DNA of 64,000 nt from Polynucleobacter sphagniphilus (GCF_001953355.1 NZ_MPIY01000002.1:123868-187867); one strand, 5' to 3'. Counted from the stretch's first letter, positions 28,401-38,297 are shown. The notes: generated by a model not told the origin, from the sequence alone. Numbers and translations are program-made.

Positions 28401-29014
28401 TCTGGATCAAAGGAGCGTATCTGCTCAATTTCATCGCCGAATAGATCAAGGCGATATGGCAGGCTAGATCCCATTGGAAATAAATCAATCAGTCCGCCGC
28501 GAATACTATATTCGCCAGGACGCATCACGGCACTGACGGGGTCATACCCAGCCTGTTGCAGTTGTAACTTCAATGCTGCTTCATTGAGCTTGTCACCCTG
28601 CCTGAAAAAGAAGGTGTGCCCTGATAAAAACTGGGGCGGACCTAAACGCTGTAGGGCCGTAGTGACGGGGACTAAGACAATGTCACAACTACCATTTAGT
28701 AGCTCATAGAGGGTGGCAAGACGCTCAGAAACCAAATCCTGATGGGGGGAAAAATGGTCATATGGGAGGATTTCCCAGTCAGGTAGAAGGCGAGCTTTAA
28801 TTTTTGGGGCAAAAGCCGGAATTTCCTCAAGCAGGCGTTGTGCATCTTGCGCATGGGCGCAAAAAACAACCATGACTGAGTAGTTTTGTCGGTGGCGTGT
28901 GGCTGCTTGGGCAATCAGGGCGGCATCAGCGGAGCCAACGAGCCCTGAAAAGGTAAAGCGCTGCCCAGCCCGCGGTGCAGGTATGGGGGGTGCTAGTTCT
29001 AATGCATCTGACAT
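25475..29014 (-). CDS. mfd: Transcription-repair coupling factor Mfd
   Basis: A 1179-residue SF2 translocase that removes stalled RNA polymerase and recruits UvrA. The N-terminal UvrB-like part is followed by an RNA-polymerase-interacting domain (KIGDPVVHADHGIGRYQGL). RecG-like motors follow with Walker A GDVGFGKTE, DEEH box VDEEHRFG and ATPIPRT, then a C-terminal TRCF domain. Length and order are full. The start lies only 23 bp from the divergent ispD start, so its promoter must overlap the 5' end of ispD. Confidence 0.97.
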   Translation of the reverse strand: MSDALELAPPIPAPRAGQRFTFSGLVGSADAALIAQAATRHRQNYSVMVVFCAHAQDAQRLLEEIPAFAPKIKARLLPDWEILPYDHFSPHQDLVSERLATLYELLNGSCDIVLVPVTTALQRLGPPQFLSGHTFFFRQGDKLNEAALKLQLQQAGYDPVSAVMRPGEYSIRGGLIDLFPMGSSLPYRLDLFGDEIEQIRSFDPDTQRSLYPVKEVRLLPGHEFPFDDQSRTAFRNRWREVFEGDPTRCSIYKDANLGIPSAGIESYLPLFFDESSTLFDYFPRSGDPVWLVSIGDADEAIRSFWKDTLQRYEFLKHDLDRPVLPPAELFLDADEFFSKLKPNARLALEISGDKNNEAAFLQVPDIAVHRRDADPIARLRDLVSKERIRVLVCSDSAGRKESIRQLFEESNSVAGQDGRSLYPLKPEGFESIADFIKSDALFGLVTAPLFNGFTWPSENLIVITEAELFTSTARQRRRGKSSDSADPDMLFKDLSELKIGDPVVHADHGIGRYQGLVLLNVAPPKDAPIFEEFLHLVYAKDATLYVPVQQLQMVTRYAGSDPDTAPLHHLGSGQWDKAKRKAAEQIRDTAAELLGLYAARAIRKGHAFEFSAHDYAAFAESFGFEETPDQAHAIAAVIGDMTSGTPMDRLVCGDVGFGKTEVALRASFVAVMGGKQVAILAPTTLLAEQHVATWKDRFADWPVRIVELSRFKTTKEINAALEAIAKGEADIIIGTHKLLSKETQFANLGLVIVDEEHRFGVRQKDALKALRAEVDILTLTATPIPRTLGMAMEGLREFSIIATAPQKRLAIKTFVRREGDGVIREAVLREIKRGGQVYFLHNEVETIENRKHALQELIPEARISVAHGQMHERELESVMREFVTQRTNILLCTTIIETGIDVPTANTIIMHRADKFGLAQLHQLRGRVGRSHHQAYAYLLVPDPDALSKQAQLRLNAIQAMEELGSGFYLAMHDLEIRGAGEVLGDKQSGEIHEIGFQLYTEMLNRAVKALRSGKEPDLLSPLQATTDVNLGVPALFPDDYCPDVHERLSLYKRFAGTNDFSELMGLREELIDRFGDLPDQAKSFYETHRLRLEMAGFGIKKIDASPLSIQIQFIPNPPIDPMKIIRLIQSSKHIQLNGQDKLKILPQKENDFQKLEQRLEHIRRILRSLNESAMLSTA

Positions 29015-29037
29015 CGAAGCTCATTATAGAATCAGGT

Positions 29038-29796
29038 ATGAGCTCAACGAATAGCAAGTTGCCTAAATGTCATGTCCTTTTGCCGACTGCAGGGGCTGGT
29101 TTGCGTTTGGGGGGCGAGCTTCCCAAGCAATTTCAACAATTGGCGGGGCGCCCAATGCTTGCTTATGCGTTAGAAGCTTTTATGCAAAGTCCTCGAATTA
29201 ACTCGGTATGGGTTGCAGTGAGCCATAGTTTTATCGATAACCTGATTTTGTCTAAGCTTGCCGCCAGCCCAAATTGCAACAAGCCATTGCATTTTTTGCC
29301 TACGGGTGGTCCAACCCGCCAGGAAACAGTCAAAAACACTTTAGCTGCCATGTTGACGGCTGGTGTCTCTGAGAATGATTGGGTTTTAGTCCATGATGCT
29401 GCGCGCCCTGGTATTACGCCAAAATTGATAGGCCAATTAATTGAGGCTGTCGAATCATCTGATTCTGGAGGTTTGCTGGCTATTCCTGTGGCCGATACAT
29501 TGAAGCATTCAGATTTTAATTCTGCGATTGCAGGTAATCCTACTAGGGTGGATAAAACAATTTCACGAGATCATCTCTGGCAGGCACAAACGCCCCAAAT
29601 GTTTTGTTTAAAGCAGCTGCATGACGCACTAGAGCTTGCTATTCTTGGAGATGCGGATGTGACTGACGAGGCCAGTGCAATGGAGCTGGCAGGTACAAAG
29701 CCGCTTTTGGTTCAAGGCTCTATTCGTAATTTCAAGGTAACCCATCCTGCAGACTGGGAGCTCATGCAATCATTGCTCATGGCAGCTCGCAACTAA
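29038..29796 (+). CDS. ispD: 2-C-methyl-D-erythritol 4-phosphate cytidylyltransferase
   Basis: A 252-residue nucleotidyltransferase of the MEP isoprenoid pathway that makes CDP-ME from MEP and CTP. The CTP-binding loop is PTAGAGLRLGGELPKQF. Other signatures are VLVHDAARPGIT, VADTLK and AQTPQMF. The frame is open upstream, but the ATG at 29038 is chosen because the earlier starts run into mfd and add residues foreign to the family. ispF follows after 15 bp. Confidence 0.95.
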   Translation: MSSTNSKLPKCHVLLPTAGAGLRLGGELPKQFQQLAGRPMLAYALEAFMQSPRINSVWVAVSHSFIDNLILSKLAASPNCNKPLHFLPTGGPTRQETVKNTLAAMLTAGVSENDWVLVHDAARPGITPKLIGQLIEAVESSDSGGLLAIPVADTLKHSDFNSAIAGNPTRVDKTISRDHLWQAQTPQMFCLKQLHDALELAILGDADVTDEASAMELAGTKPLLVQGSIRNFKVTHPADWELMQSLLMAARN

Positions 29797-29811
29797 CTTC
29801 TAGCTATCTTT

Positions 29812-30315
29812 ATGACTCAATCTCCCACTCACATTCCACAATTTCGTATTGGGCAGGGCTATGACGTCCATGCCTTGGTGGAGAATCGAAAACTCATTTT
29901 GGGCGGTGTCCATGTCCCTTATGAAAAGGGGTTATTGGGTCACTCCGATGCGGATGCCTTATTGCATGCGATTACGGATGCCTTGCTGGGAGCTGCCGGA
30001 TTAAATGATATTGGGCAACTCTTTCCTGATACAGATCCTGCTTTTAAAGACATGGATAGTCGAATTTTGCTTAGAGCAGCTTTGCAAAAGATTCAATCCG
30101 CTGGTTTTCACATTGGCAATGTCGATGCCACCATCATTTGCCAAAAGCCCAAATTGGCTGATTTTCTGCCTGAGATGGTTCGAAATATTGCTGCTGACTT
30201 AGCCGTTACACCTAGCCATGTCAATCTAAAGGCCAAAACAAATGAGTCTTTAGGGCATTTAGGCAGGGGTGAGGGCATTGCTGTTCATGCCGTCTCCCTG
30301 CTTTATAAAGTCTAA
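29812..30315 (+). CDS. ispF: 2-C-methyl-D-erythritol 2,4-cyclodiphosphate synthase
   Basis: A 167-residue trimeric MEP-pathway enzyme that cyclises CDP-ME 2-phosphate. The zinc ligands lie in GYDVHAL and the [20 protein letters not shown] block is diagnostic. [14 protein letters not shown] is the C-terminal signature. It is separate from ispD, not fused as in some alphaproteobacteria, but in the same operon. tRNA-Leu follows. Confidence 0.96.
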   Translation: MTQSPTHIPQFRIGQGYDVHALVENRKLILGGVHVPYEKGLLGHSDADALLHAITDALLGAAGLNDIGQLFPDTDPAFKDMDSRILLRAALQKIQSAGFHIGNVDATIICQKPKLADFLPEMVRNIAADLAVTPSHVNLKAKTNESLGHLGRGEGIAVHAVSLLYKV

Positions 30316-30386
30316 ATACGCCGAGCATTGTAGAATTACGGTCTTTAGAGTGAAGTTTAAGCTCGGTAGCGTTTGCGGAAATTCGC

Positions 30387-30473
30387 GCGAGGATGGCGAA
30401 ATTGGTAGACGCACCAGGTTTAGGTCCTGACGCCAGTAATGGTGTGGGGGTTCGAGTCCCCCTCCTCGCACCA
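30387..30473 (+). tRNA. tRNA-Leu (anticodon UAG)
   Basis: An 87-nt class II tRNA with genomically encoded CCA. The acceptor stem GCGAGGA pairs with TCCTCGC, the anticodon loop is TTTAGGT, and the long variable arm and T arm (GGGGGTTCGAGTCCCCC) are present. It closely resembles E. coli tRNA-Leu(UAG). It lies between ispF and tig. Confidence 0.95.
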
Positions 30474-30529
30474 CAAAGTGCTACTTGGCTTGGACTTCAC
30501 ATACCCTGTTTTTCAATTAAGAGACGAGA

Positions 30530-31867
30530 ATGGCTGTGCAGATAGAAAATTTAGGTCAGTTAGACCGCAAAGTAACCTTGGAATTTGCTCGTGCAGATTT
30601 GGCTAAAGCGCGTGAAGCCCGCTTGGTTAAATTAGGCAAGACCATGAAGATGGCCGGCTTCCGTCCAGGCAAAGTGCCTAAGAATTTAGTTGAAAAGCAA
30701 TATGGTATGCAGGTTGATTTCGAACTTCAGTTCGACAAAGCCTCTGAGTTGTTTTATGAACTCGCGCAAATAGAAAAGATCGCGCTAGCAGGACAACCGC
30801 GCTTAGAGCCTAAAAGTGAATTAGAAGCAGACACAATCGTATTTGATGCATTGTTTGAAGTATTGCCAGAAGTAAAAATTGGCGACTTTAGCAAAGCCGA
30901 AGTGACTAAGTACCTTACCGAAATCGCAGATCCTGAGATCGATCGCGCAATTGATGTCTTGCGTAAACAGCAAGTTCATTATCACCCACGCGGTGAAGCT
31001 GGTCATCATGGAGATGGCGGTGCAAACATGGCAGCCCAAGCTGGCGACCAAGTGGTGATCGACTTTGTTGGCAAGATTGATGGTGTTGAATTCGCTGGCG
31101 GCAAAGCGGAAAACTTTGAGTACGTTCTGGGTGAGGGCCGTATGTTGCCTGAGTTTGAGGCGGCTACATTGGGCTTGAAAGCCGGTGAAAGCAAAACTTT
31201 CCCATTAGCATTTCCTGCCGACTACCATGGCAAAGATGTGGCTGGCAAAACAGCCGAATTCACGATCACTGTTAAATCAGTGAATTGGCCGCACCTTCCC
31301 ACTGTTGATGATGCCTTTGCATTGTCAATGGGTGTAACTGAAGGCGGTGTTGCAAAAATGCGTGCAGAAGTAAAAGAAAACTTAGATCGCGAAGTAAAGC
31401 GCCGCATCACTTCATTGTTGAAAAACGAAGTGATGGAAAAGCTCAATAGCTTGTGTGAACTCGATGTTCCAAAATCTTTGGTTGCCTCTGAGCAGGAGCG
31501 ATTGGTTGAGTCTGCACGTCAAGACTTGATGCAACGTGGCATTCCAAATGCAAAAGACGTTCCGATCCCTGTTGAAATGTTTGCCGAACAAGCTACTAAA
31601 CGTGTTCGTCTTGGCTTGATTTTGGGTGACCTTGTTAAGCAGCAAAACTTGGCTGCAACTGCTGATCAAATTAAGGCTGAGATCGATGAACAGGCTGCTA
31701 CTTACGAAGATCCAAAAGAAGTGGTGCGTTGGTTCTACAGCAATCCAAGCCGCTTAAAGGATATTGAGAATTTGGTCTTAGAAGATAACGTCATTAAGTA
31801 TTTCACGTCACTTGCAAAAGTAACTGACAAAGCCATTTCTTTTGAAGAGCTCAGCAAGTTAAACTGA
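30530..31867 (+). CDS. tig: Trigger factor
   Basis: A 445-residue ribosome-associated chaperone and peptidyl-prolyl isomerase. The N-terminal ribosome-binding domain has the signature GFRPGKVPK at residues 43-51. The FKBP-type PPIase domain follows (about 150-245, GDQVVIDFVGKIDG...), then the helical C-terminal substrate-binding region. It is slightly longer than E. coli (432 aa), with a His/Gly-rich insertion around 155 (GEAGHHGDGGANMA). It is the first gene of tig-clpP-clpX. Confidence 0.97.
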   Translation: MAVQIENLGQLDRKVTLEFARADLAKAREARLVKLGKTMKMAGFRPGKVPKNLVEKQYGMQVDFELQFDKASELFYELAQIEKIALAGQPRLEPKSELEADTIVFDALFEVLPEVKIGDFSKAEVTKYLTEIADPEIDRAIDVLRKQQVHYHPRGEAGHHGDGGANMAAQAGDQVVIDFVGKIDGVEFAGGKAENFEYVLGEGRMLPEFEAATLGLKAGESKTFPLAFPADYHGKDVAGKTAEFTITVKSVNWPHLPTVDDAFALSMGVTEGGVAKMRAEVKENLDREVKRRITSLLKNEVMEKLNSLCELDVPKSLVASEQERLVESARQDLMQRGIPNAKDVPIPVEMFAEQATKRVRLGLILGDLVKQQNLAATADQIKAEIDEQAATYEDPKEVVRWFYSNPSRLKDIENLVLEDNVIKYFTSLAKVTDKAISFEELSKLN

Positions 31868-31907
31868 TCTTCATAAAGTATTTAATCTTTTATAAAGGCC
31901 CAATCCC

Positions 31908-32537
31908 ATGATCCAGAATCATTCCCTTTCAGAGAATTTAGAGCCTAAATCCTTGGGCTTAGTGCCCATGGTGATTGAAACTTCTGGGCGTGGCGAGCGA
32001 GCTTATGACATTTATTCCCGTCTACTGAGAGAGCGTGTGGTTTTCTTGGTGGGTGAGGTAAATGATCAAACCGCAAATCTAGTGATTGCACAGCTTTTAT
32101 TTTTGGAAAGTGAAAATCCAGATAAAGAGATTTCTCTTTATATAAATTCTCCAGGCGGTTCGGTGTCTGCTGGTCTGGCCATCTTTGACACTATGCAATT
32201 TATTAAGCCGCACGTCAGCACATTATGTATGGGAATGGCTGCCAGTATGGGCGCCTTCTTACTGTGTGCCGGTGAGAAAGGTAAGCGCTACGCTTTGCCT
32301 AACTCACGTGTGATGATTCACCAGCCATTGGGCGGTGCTCGTGGTCAGGCGTCTGACATAGAGATTCAGGCCCGTGAGATTTTGTATTTACGTGAGCGTT
32401 TAAATAAAATTTTGGCCGATCGTACTGGTCAATCCATTGAGACGATTGCCAAAGATACTGACCGCGATAATTTTATGTCTGCAGAGCAGGCTCGTGAATA
32501 CGGCTTGATCGACAAGGTTATTGAAAAGCGCCCTTAA
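31908..32537 (+). CDS. clpP: ATP-dependent Clp protease proteolytic subunit
   Basis: A 209-residue serine protease of the ClpP tetradecamer. The catalytic Ser113 lies in [12 protein letters not shown] and His138 in MIHQP. The third residue is the Asp in AKDTDRDNF. Length matches the family (207 in E. coli, including a short propeptide). It is placed between tig and clpX in the standard order. ClpX and possibly ClpA supply substrates. Confidence 0.97.
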   Translation: MIQNHSLSENLEPKSLGLVPMVIETSGRGERAYDIYSRLLRERVVFLVGEVNDQTANLVIAQLLFLESENPDKEISLYINSPGGSVSAGLAIFDTMQFIKPHVSTLCMGMAASMGAFLLCAGEKGKRYALPNSRVMIHQPLGGARGQASDIEIQAREILYLRERLNKILADRTGQSIETIAKDTDRDNFMSAEQAREYGLIDKVIEKRP

Positions 32538-32566
32538 ATCACGGCACTTATAAATAGGTAATTATT

Positions 32567-33937
32567 TTGAGCGATACCCCAACTACTAGCGGTTCAGAAA
32601 AGATTTTATATTGCTCCTTTTGTGGCAAAAGTCAGCACGAAGTTAAAAAACTGATCGCCGGCCCTTCAGTTTTTATTTGCGATGAATGTATCGACTTATG
32701 TACTGACATCATTCAGGAAGAAATTGCCAAGCTACCAAAGGAAGAGGGCGATGGTTCTTTGCCTACGCCCCACCAAATTCGTGAAAACCTAGATCAATAT
32801 GTCATTGGGCAGGATCACGCTAAAAAGACTTTAGCTGTTGCGGTCTACAACCATTACAAACGTTTGCAATATTTGCCTAAGCCGAAGAAGGCTAAACTTG
32901 ATAAAGATGGCAAGGAAATTGAATCTGTAGACAAGGCTGCAGACACTAAATCAAAATTGCCTGCTAAGGCAATGGTTGATGGCGTTGAATTGGCTAAGAG
33001 CAATATCCTTCTGATCGGTCCAACGGGCTCTGGTAAAACTTTACTGGCTCAAACATTGGCACGCATGTTGGATGTGCCGTTTGTGATGGCTGATGCAACA
33101 ACGCTCACCGAAGCGGGATATGTTGGCGAGGATGTTGAAAACATCATTCAAAAATTACTCCAAGCTTGCGATTACAACGTTGAAAAAGCACAGCGCGGCA
33201 TTGTGTATATCGACGAGATCGATAAGATCTCGCGTAAGTCTGATAACCCCTCAATTACTCGTGATGTATCGGGTGAGGGTGTTCAGCAGGCACTCCTTAA
33301 GCTCGTTGAAGGGACAATGGCTTCTGTGCCCCCTCAAGGTGGCCGTAAACACCCTAATCAAGATTTCTTGCAGGTTGACACCACTAATATTCTGTTCATT
33401 TGTGGCGGCGCTTTTGATGGTCTTGAAAAAGTTATTCAACAACGTTCTGCCAAAACGGGTATTGGCTTTAATGCAACTGTTCCTGGCAAGGATGATCGTG
33501 GCGTCTCCGATCTGCTGCTTGAAGTGGAGCCCGAAGATTTAATTAAATTTGGCTTGATTCCCGAGTTAATCGGTCGTCTGCCAGTAGTGGCCACTTTAGC
33601 CCAATTAGATGAGTCAGCACTCATTCAGATTCTGACTGAGCCAAAGAATGCGCTTGTTAAGCAATATCAAGCACTGCTAACCATGGAAGGCGCTCAATTG
33701 GAAGTAAGGCAGGCAGCTCTGTCAGCTATCGCTAAAAAGGCGATTGCTCGTAAGACAGGTGCTCGCGGCTTGCGCTCCATTCTTGAGGGTTCGTTGATGG
33801 ATGTCATGTACGACTTGCCCTCTTTGAAAAATGTTGAAAAGGTCGTTATTGACGAAAGCAGCATTCAGGATGGTGGAAAACCACTTTTAGTCTACAAAGC
33901 TGATGCTAATCAGGCTGATTTAAGTAAAAAAGCCTAG
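32567..33937 (+). CDS. clpX: ATP-dependent Clp protease ATP-binding subunit ClpX
   Basis: A 456-residue AAA+ unfoldase. The N-terminal zinc-binding domain has Cys16, Cys19, Cys38 and Cys41 ([13 protein letters not shown]). Walker A is GPTGSGKT and Walker B is VYIDEIDK. The pore loop region [11 protein letters not shown] and the ClpP-contacting IGF-type loop (TGIGFNA) are present. It is longer than E. coli (424) by a Lys-rich insertion at about residues 105-135. Translation starts at TTG, with a weak AGG about 8 bp upstream. Confidence 0.96.
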   Translation: MSDTPTTSGSEKILYCSFCGKSQHEVKKLIAGPSVFICDECIDLCTDIIQEEIAKLPKEEGDGSLPTPHQIRENLDQYVIGQDHAKKTLAVAVYNHYKRLQYLPKPKKAKLDKDGKEIESVDKAADTKSKLPAKAMVDGVELAKSNILLIGPTGSGKTLLAQTLARMLDVPFVMADATTLTEAGYVGEDVENIIQKLLQACDYNVEKAQRGIVYIDEIDKISRKSDNPSITRDVSGEGVQQALLKLVEGTMASVPPQGGRKHPNQDFLQVDTTNILFICGGAFDGLEKVIQQRSAKTGIGFNATVPGKDDRGVSDLLLEVEPEDLIKFGLIPELIGRLPVVATLAQLDESALIQILTEPKNALVKQYQALLTMEGAQLEVRQAALSAIAKKAIARKTGARGLRSILEGSLMDVMYDLPSLKNVEKVVIDESSIQDGGKPLLVYKADANQADLSKKA

Positions 33938-33996
33938 TTTTTCTGAGTTTTTTGCTGGTTTTCAGGCCTTTTTGCGCATTTTTGGCATTTTCCCCC

Positions 33997-34025
33997 CTTG
34001 TTTTTCAAGTGGTCAAACCCATATA
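33997..34025 (+). promoter_or_regulatory. Candidate heat-shock (RpoH) promoter of lon
   Basis: CCCCCTTGTT (centre 33997-34002) resembles the RpoH -35 element (CCCTTGAA) and ACCCATATA (34017-34025) resembles its -10 element (CCCCATTTA), with a 14-bp spacer. lon is a known RpoH target in enterobacteria. No transcript data support this here. Confidence 0.5.
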
Positions 34026-34117
34026 GGTAGTATCCTATTTCATAACAGCAACTCTATTTAGTGTTTTAAGCACTTTTGGGGATTTCTGGGGACTGACTAC
34101 TTTGGAGGATTTGCCCT

Positions 34118-36550
34118 ATGCCTGGCCACTTATTACTACCCTCTGAACCCATTCAACTACCTTTGCTCCCTTTGCGGGATGTAGTTGTATTCCCACACAT
34201 GGTAATTCCATTGTTTGTGGGGCGCCCAAAATCGATTAAGGCCCTTGAAGCTGCCATGGAAACTGGCAAAAATGTGCTTTTGGTGGCTCAAAAAACGGCA
34301 GCTAAAGATGAGCCCTCTGTAGAGGATCTTTATGAGGTTGGTTGCATTGCCAATATCTTGCAGATGCTTAAGTTGCCTGACGGTACTGTGAAAGTGCTTG
34401 TCGAGGGTGTTCAGCGTGCTGAGGTAAGTCAAGTTGAAGATAGCCTGGGTTATTTCAATTGCGAAGCGACTCCTACTGCGATTGCCGCAATTGACGCTCA
34501 TGAAACAGAGGCTTTACGCCGTGCCATCATGGCTCAGTTTGATCAGTACGTCAAACTGAACAAGAAGGTGCCGCAAGAAATTTTGTCCTCTTTAGGTGGT
34601 ATTGATGACCCTAGTCGCTTGGCAGACACAATCTGCGCCCATCTGCCAGTCAAGTTAGAGCAAAAGCAACGCTTACTCGAAATGACTGAAGTAGTACAAC
34701 GCTTGGAGAGTCTTTTGGCTGATCTTGAGAGCGAGATTGATATTCTTCAAGTTGAGAAGCGTATTCGTGGTCGTGTAAAGCGTCAAATGGAAAAGAGCCA
34801 GCGCGAGTACTATCTCAACGAGCAAGTTAAGGCCATCCAGAAAGAATTGGGTGAGGGCGAAGAGGGTGCTGATTTAGAGGAATTAGAGAAGCGTATTAAA
34901 GCAGCCAGGATGCCAAAAGAAGCTTTGAAAAAAGCGGAGTCTGAGTTAAAAAAGCTCAAGTTGATGTCACCAATGTCGGCAGAAGCTACAGTCATTCGGA
35001 ACTTCATTGATACATTGGTAAATTTACCCTGGAAGAAAAAGAGCAAGATAAATAATGATTTGCCTAATGCTGAAAAAGTATTAGATGAGGATCATTACGG
35101 GCTTGATAAAGTAAAAGAACGTATTTTGGAGTACCTCGCAGTTCAACAAAGGGTTGACCGTGTTAAGGCTCCGATTCTTTGTTTGGTTGGGCCTCCAGGA
35201 GTCGGAAAAACCTCGCTTGGACAGTCGATTGCTAGGGCTACCAACCGTAAGTTTGTCCGTATGGCATTGGGTGGTGTACGAGATGAGTCTGAAATTCGTG
35301 GTCACCGTCGCACTTATATCGGTTCAATGCCTGGCAAGATTCTGACCAGTATGACCAAGGTAGGTGTGCGCAATCCTCTGTTCTTGCTCGATGAAGTCGA
35401 TAAGATGGGGATGGATTTCCGTGGTGATCCGGCCAGTGCGCTATTGGAGGTTTTGGATCCCGAGCAAAATCATACATTCCAGGATCACTATGTAGAAGTT
35501 GATTTTGATTTGTCTGATGTGATGTTTGTTGCTACCGCGAATTCTTTAAATATTCCAGGCCCTTTATTGGATCGCCTCGAAATCATTCGTCTTGCTGGTT
35601 ACACGGAAGATGAAAAAACGAGCATTGCAATCAATTACTTGATTCCCAAGCAGATCAAAAATAATGGACTGAAAAAGGACGAGCTCAAGATTGAGGAGAG
35701 CGCTGTCCGCAACATGATTCGCTATTACACCCGTGAAGCAGGCGTACGATCTTTGGAGAGGGAAGTTAGCAAAATTTGTCGTAAGGTGGTGAAGCTACTG
35801 CTTCTGAAAAAAGAGGCCGCTCCTGTGGTAGTTAATGCGGATAACCTAGATAAATTCTTGTCAGTACGACTTTATGATTTTGGTTTAGCTGGTAAAGAAA
35901 ACCAAGTGGGTCAAGTAACGGGTTTAGCTTGGACTGAAGTGGGTGGTGATTTATTAACGATTGAGGCTGCCGTGATGCCAGGTAAGGGCGTGATAACGCG
36001 CACTGGCTCAATTGGTGATGTTATGAAAGAGTCTGTAGAGGCTGCACGCACGGTGGTTCGCTCGAGGGCAAGGCGACTTGGAATTAACGATGAGTCTTTT
36101 GAGAAAAAAGATATTCATATTCATTTTCCTGATGGTGCAACACCTAAGGATGGACCGTCTGCTGGTATCGCAATCACTACAGCCTTGGTTTCTGTCTTAA
36201 CAGGAATTCCAATTCGTGCTGATGTTGCTATGACTGGCGAAATTACTCTGCGCGGTGAGGTGCTTCCTATCGGCGGCCTTAAAGAGAAGCTCTTGGCGGC
36301 TCATCGAGGTGGAATTAAATTGGCCCTGATCCCCGAGGAAAACGTGAAGGATTTAATTGATATTCCAGACAAGGTCAAGAATGCAATTGAAATCGTTCCG
36401 GTTCGTTGGATTGATCAGGTGCTAGAGTTGGCTCTCGAGCGTAAACCAGAAGCCTTGCCTGAGCTCAGCCCAGAAGAGCTGGCTAAAAAAGCCTCTGAAG
36501 CCAGTAAAGCAAATGAAAAGGCAGCTAGCTCAGAAGTCTTAAAACACTGA
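34118..36550 (+). CDS. lon: ATP-dependent protease Lon
   Basis: An 810-residue LonA protease that degrades misfolded and regulatory proteins. The N-terminal LON domain (about 15-210) is followed by a coiled coil, then AAA+ with Walker A GPPGVGKT and Walker B FLLDEVDK, then the protease domain with Ser681 (DGPSAG) and Lys724 (LKEKLL) as the catalytic dyad. It has an Ala/Glu/Lys-rich C-terminal tail of about 30 residues beyond the E. coli length. TGGAGGA precedes the ATG. It stands 180 bp behind clpX with its own promoter region. Confidence 0.97.
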   Translation: MPGHLLLPSEPIQLPLLPLRDVVVFPHMVIPLFVGRPKSIKALEAAMETGKNVLLVAQKTAAKDEPSVEDLYEVGCIANILQMLKLPDGTVKVLVEGVQRAEVSQVEDSLGYFNCEATPTAIAAIDAHETEALRRAIMAQFDQYVKLNKKVPQEILSSLGGIDDPSRLADTICAHLPVKLEQKQRLLEMTEVVQRLESLLADLESEIDILQVEKRIRGRVKRQMEKSQREYYLNEQVKAIQKELGEGEEGADLEELEKRIKAARMPKEALKKAESELKKLKLMSPMSAEATVIRNFIDTLVNLPWKKKSKINNDLPNAEKVLDEDHYGLDKVKERILEYLAVQQRVDRVKAPILCLVGPPGVGKTSLGQSIARATNRKFVRMALGGVRDESEIRGHRRTYIGSMPGKILTSMTKVGVRNPLFLLDEVDKMGMDFRGDPASALLEVLDPEQNHTFQDHYVEVDFDLSDVMFVATANSLNIPGPLLDRLEIIRLAGYTEDEKTSIAINYLIPKQIKNNGLKKDELKIEESAVRNMIRYYTREAGVRSLEREVSKICRKVVKLLLLKKEAAPVVVNADNLDKFLSVRLYDFGLAGKENQVGQVTGLAWTEVGGDLLTIEAAVMPGKGVITRTGSIGDVMKESVEAARTVVRSRARRLGINDESFEKKDIHIHFPDGATPKDGPSAGIAITTALVSVLTGIPIRADVAMTGEITLRGEVLPIGGLKEKLLAAHRGGIKLALIPEENVKDLIDIPDKVKNAIEIVPVRWIDQVLELALERKPEALPELSPEELAKKASEASKANEKAASSEVLKH

Positions 36551-36656
36551 GAATAAAAGGGTTCCAAGTCAATTTTGTAATCATTCTGATTGCGTTTTGA
36601 TGCGGAATCCTTCTTTTATTTTCATACTAGGTTACAATCTCGTCTGTACTAAATTG

Positions 36657-36732
36657 GGGCGCTTAGCTCAGATGGTAGAGCGTCTGCCTTACACGCAGAA
36701 TGTCGGCGGTTCGATCCCGTCAGCGCCCACCA
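36657..36732 (+). tRNA. tRNA-Val (anticodon UAC)
   Basis: A 76-nt tRNA with encoded CCA. The acceptor arms GGGCGCT/AGCGCCC pair (end at G36657 and C36728), the anticodon loop reads CTTACAC with anticodon TAC, and the T arm GGCGGTTCGATCCCGTC is standard. It is a single tRNA between lon and the ppiD-like gene. Confidence 0.95.
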
Positions 36733-36820
36733 GTTCCCCACCTGCTTTTAAGGCTTTCTAGGACTCTAGACTTCATGCCTAGTACACTCGCATAATTGAC
36801 ATTTTCTAAGTGACTTTTAC

Positions 36821-38287
36821 ATGTTCGATACCGTTCGTAAACACCAGAAGCTATTGCAAATAGTTTTGATGCTTTTTATTGTTCCTTCATTTGCTTTCTT
36901 TGGTATCTCCAGCTATTCAGGCTTCATGGATAAAGAAACAGACCTGGTTAAGGTCAACGGTAAAGCCATTACCGCTCAGGAGGTTGACTCTGCAGCCAAA
37001 CGTCAAGCCGAGCGAGTTGGGGGTAGCCCACAAATTGCGCAAAGCCTGCAATTTCGCCAAGCCATTCTGAGCGAACTACTCCAGCAACGTGTTTTGGCCT
37101 ATGCAGTCAATGATTTGCGTTTGCAAGTGAGTAAAGATGCTTTGATTAAGAGCCTTCAAAACATTCCTCAAATTCGGGCGCTGTATAAACCAGACGGTAG
37201 TTTTGATGATGCCCGCTTTAAACAATTATTAGCTGCAAATGGTTTGAATGAAGAACAGTTTTATGCTGGCCAAGGTTTCGACTTAAAAATTCAGCAATTA
37301 GTTACCTCGGTAGCTCGCACGGAAATAGCAACCCCCAAACTTTTTGAAGCGATTTCCTCTTTATATGAGAGCGAGCGTGAAGTTCAAGCAATCACATTCT
37401 CAGCAAAAGACTATCTATCTAAGGTAGACCCCTCTTTGGATGAGCAACAAGCTTTTTATGAAGCCAACTCAAAGCTCTTTGTTAGTCCCGAATTAATTGA
37501 TGTTGACTATCTCGTGCTGAAGGCCGATCCCAAGGAGGATCCCAAGTCATTTAATGAAAAGGCAGATCAATTTACCAATATTACTTACGACCAGGCTGAT
37601 AGCTTGAAGCCTGCTGCTGATAAATTGAAGTTATCGGTTCAGTCTGCCAAAGGAATTTCTCGCGGCGGTCTTGCTGGAGCGCCCAAAGAGAGCCCAATTG
37701 CCAATCCTAAAGTAGTTCAAGCACTCTACAGTGATGACTCCCTGAAGAACAAGCGCAATATCGAAGCTGTACAAGTGTCTCCAGGTGTTTTTGTTTCCGC
37801 ACGAGTGGTTGCATTCCATCCTTCTCAAGTACTACCATTTAAGGAGGTTGCGCCTGAGATTAAGCGTCAACTTAGTCAGCGCGCAGCAGAGGCATTGGCA
37901 GTTGCTGCAGCCTCTGAGCGATTGAATACCCTCGAGAAAGATCTCAAAGTGGCAAGCGGTTTTGGAAGCCCATTTTGGGTCTCACGCACTAAGCCGGGCA
38001 ACCTAACTGGTAGCGCCTTAGATGATGTGATGTCAATTGATGCCGCCAAGTTACCAGCACTTGTAAAAGTGCTTAATCCCGGTGTTGGTGAAACTATCTA
38101 TCGCGTCGATCAAGTTCGACAGCAAGCTGGCGTTGATCCAAAGATTCATCAAGCTCAAGCGCGGCAAATTCAATCTTTGTCTGCTCAGTCCGAATTTGCA
38201 GGTTTTATGGCCTATTGGCGCAATGCAGCTGGTGTCAAAGTCATCAACCCCCTCAAGGCTGTAAATTCCGGCGGAGCGGGTAGTTAA
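36821..38287 (+). CDS. PpiD/SurA-N periplasmic chaperone lacking the parvulin domain
   Basis: A 488-residue membrane-anchored folding factor related to PpiD. The N terminus MFDTVRKHQKLLQIVLMLFI gives the cytoplasmic tip and a single TM helix (about 11-30), followed by the SurA_N-type chaperone region (about 40-230). In PpiD a parvulin PPIase domain should come next, but here DVDYLVLKAD (228-236) runs almost directly into the C-terminal region (DSLKPAADKLKLSVQSAKG). That leaves about 130 fewer residues than E. coli PpiD (623). The reading frame is clean. It probably acts as a PPIase-free chaperone near the Sec translocon. Confidence 0.82.
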   Translation: MFDTVRKHQKLLQIVLMLFIVPSFAFFGISSYSGFMDKETDLVKVNGKAITAQEVDSAAKRQAERVGGSPQIAQSLQFRQAILSELLQQRVLAYAVNDLRLQVSKDALIKSLQNIPQIRALYKPDGSFDDARFKQLLAANGLNEEQFYAGQGFDLKIQQLVTSVARTEIATPKLFEAISSLYESEREVQAITFSAKDYLSKVDPSLDEQQAFYEANSKLFVSPELIDVDYLVLKADPKEDPKSFNEKADQFTNITYDQADSLKPAADKLKLSVQSAKGISRGGLAGAPKESPIANPKVVQALYSDDSLKNKRNIEAVQVSPGVFVSARVVAFHPSQVLPFKEVAPEIKRQLSQRAAEALAVAAASERLNTLEKDLKVASGFGSPFWVSRTKPGNLTGSALDDVMSIDAAKLPALVKVLNPGVGETIYRVDQVRQQAGVDPKIHQAQARQIQSLSAQSEFAGFMAYWRNAAGVKVINPLKAVNSGGAGS

Positions 38288-38297
38288 TCTTTTCCAG

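Noticed and set aside
30259..30474. Open frame on the minus strand over ispF 3' end and tRNA-Leu
   Set aside because: It is antisense to a tRNA, a common false call.
36796..36801. TTGACA perfect -35 hexamer before the ppiD-like gene
   Set aside because: A -10 element at 17 bp would fall on the start codon, so no workable promoter results.
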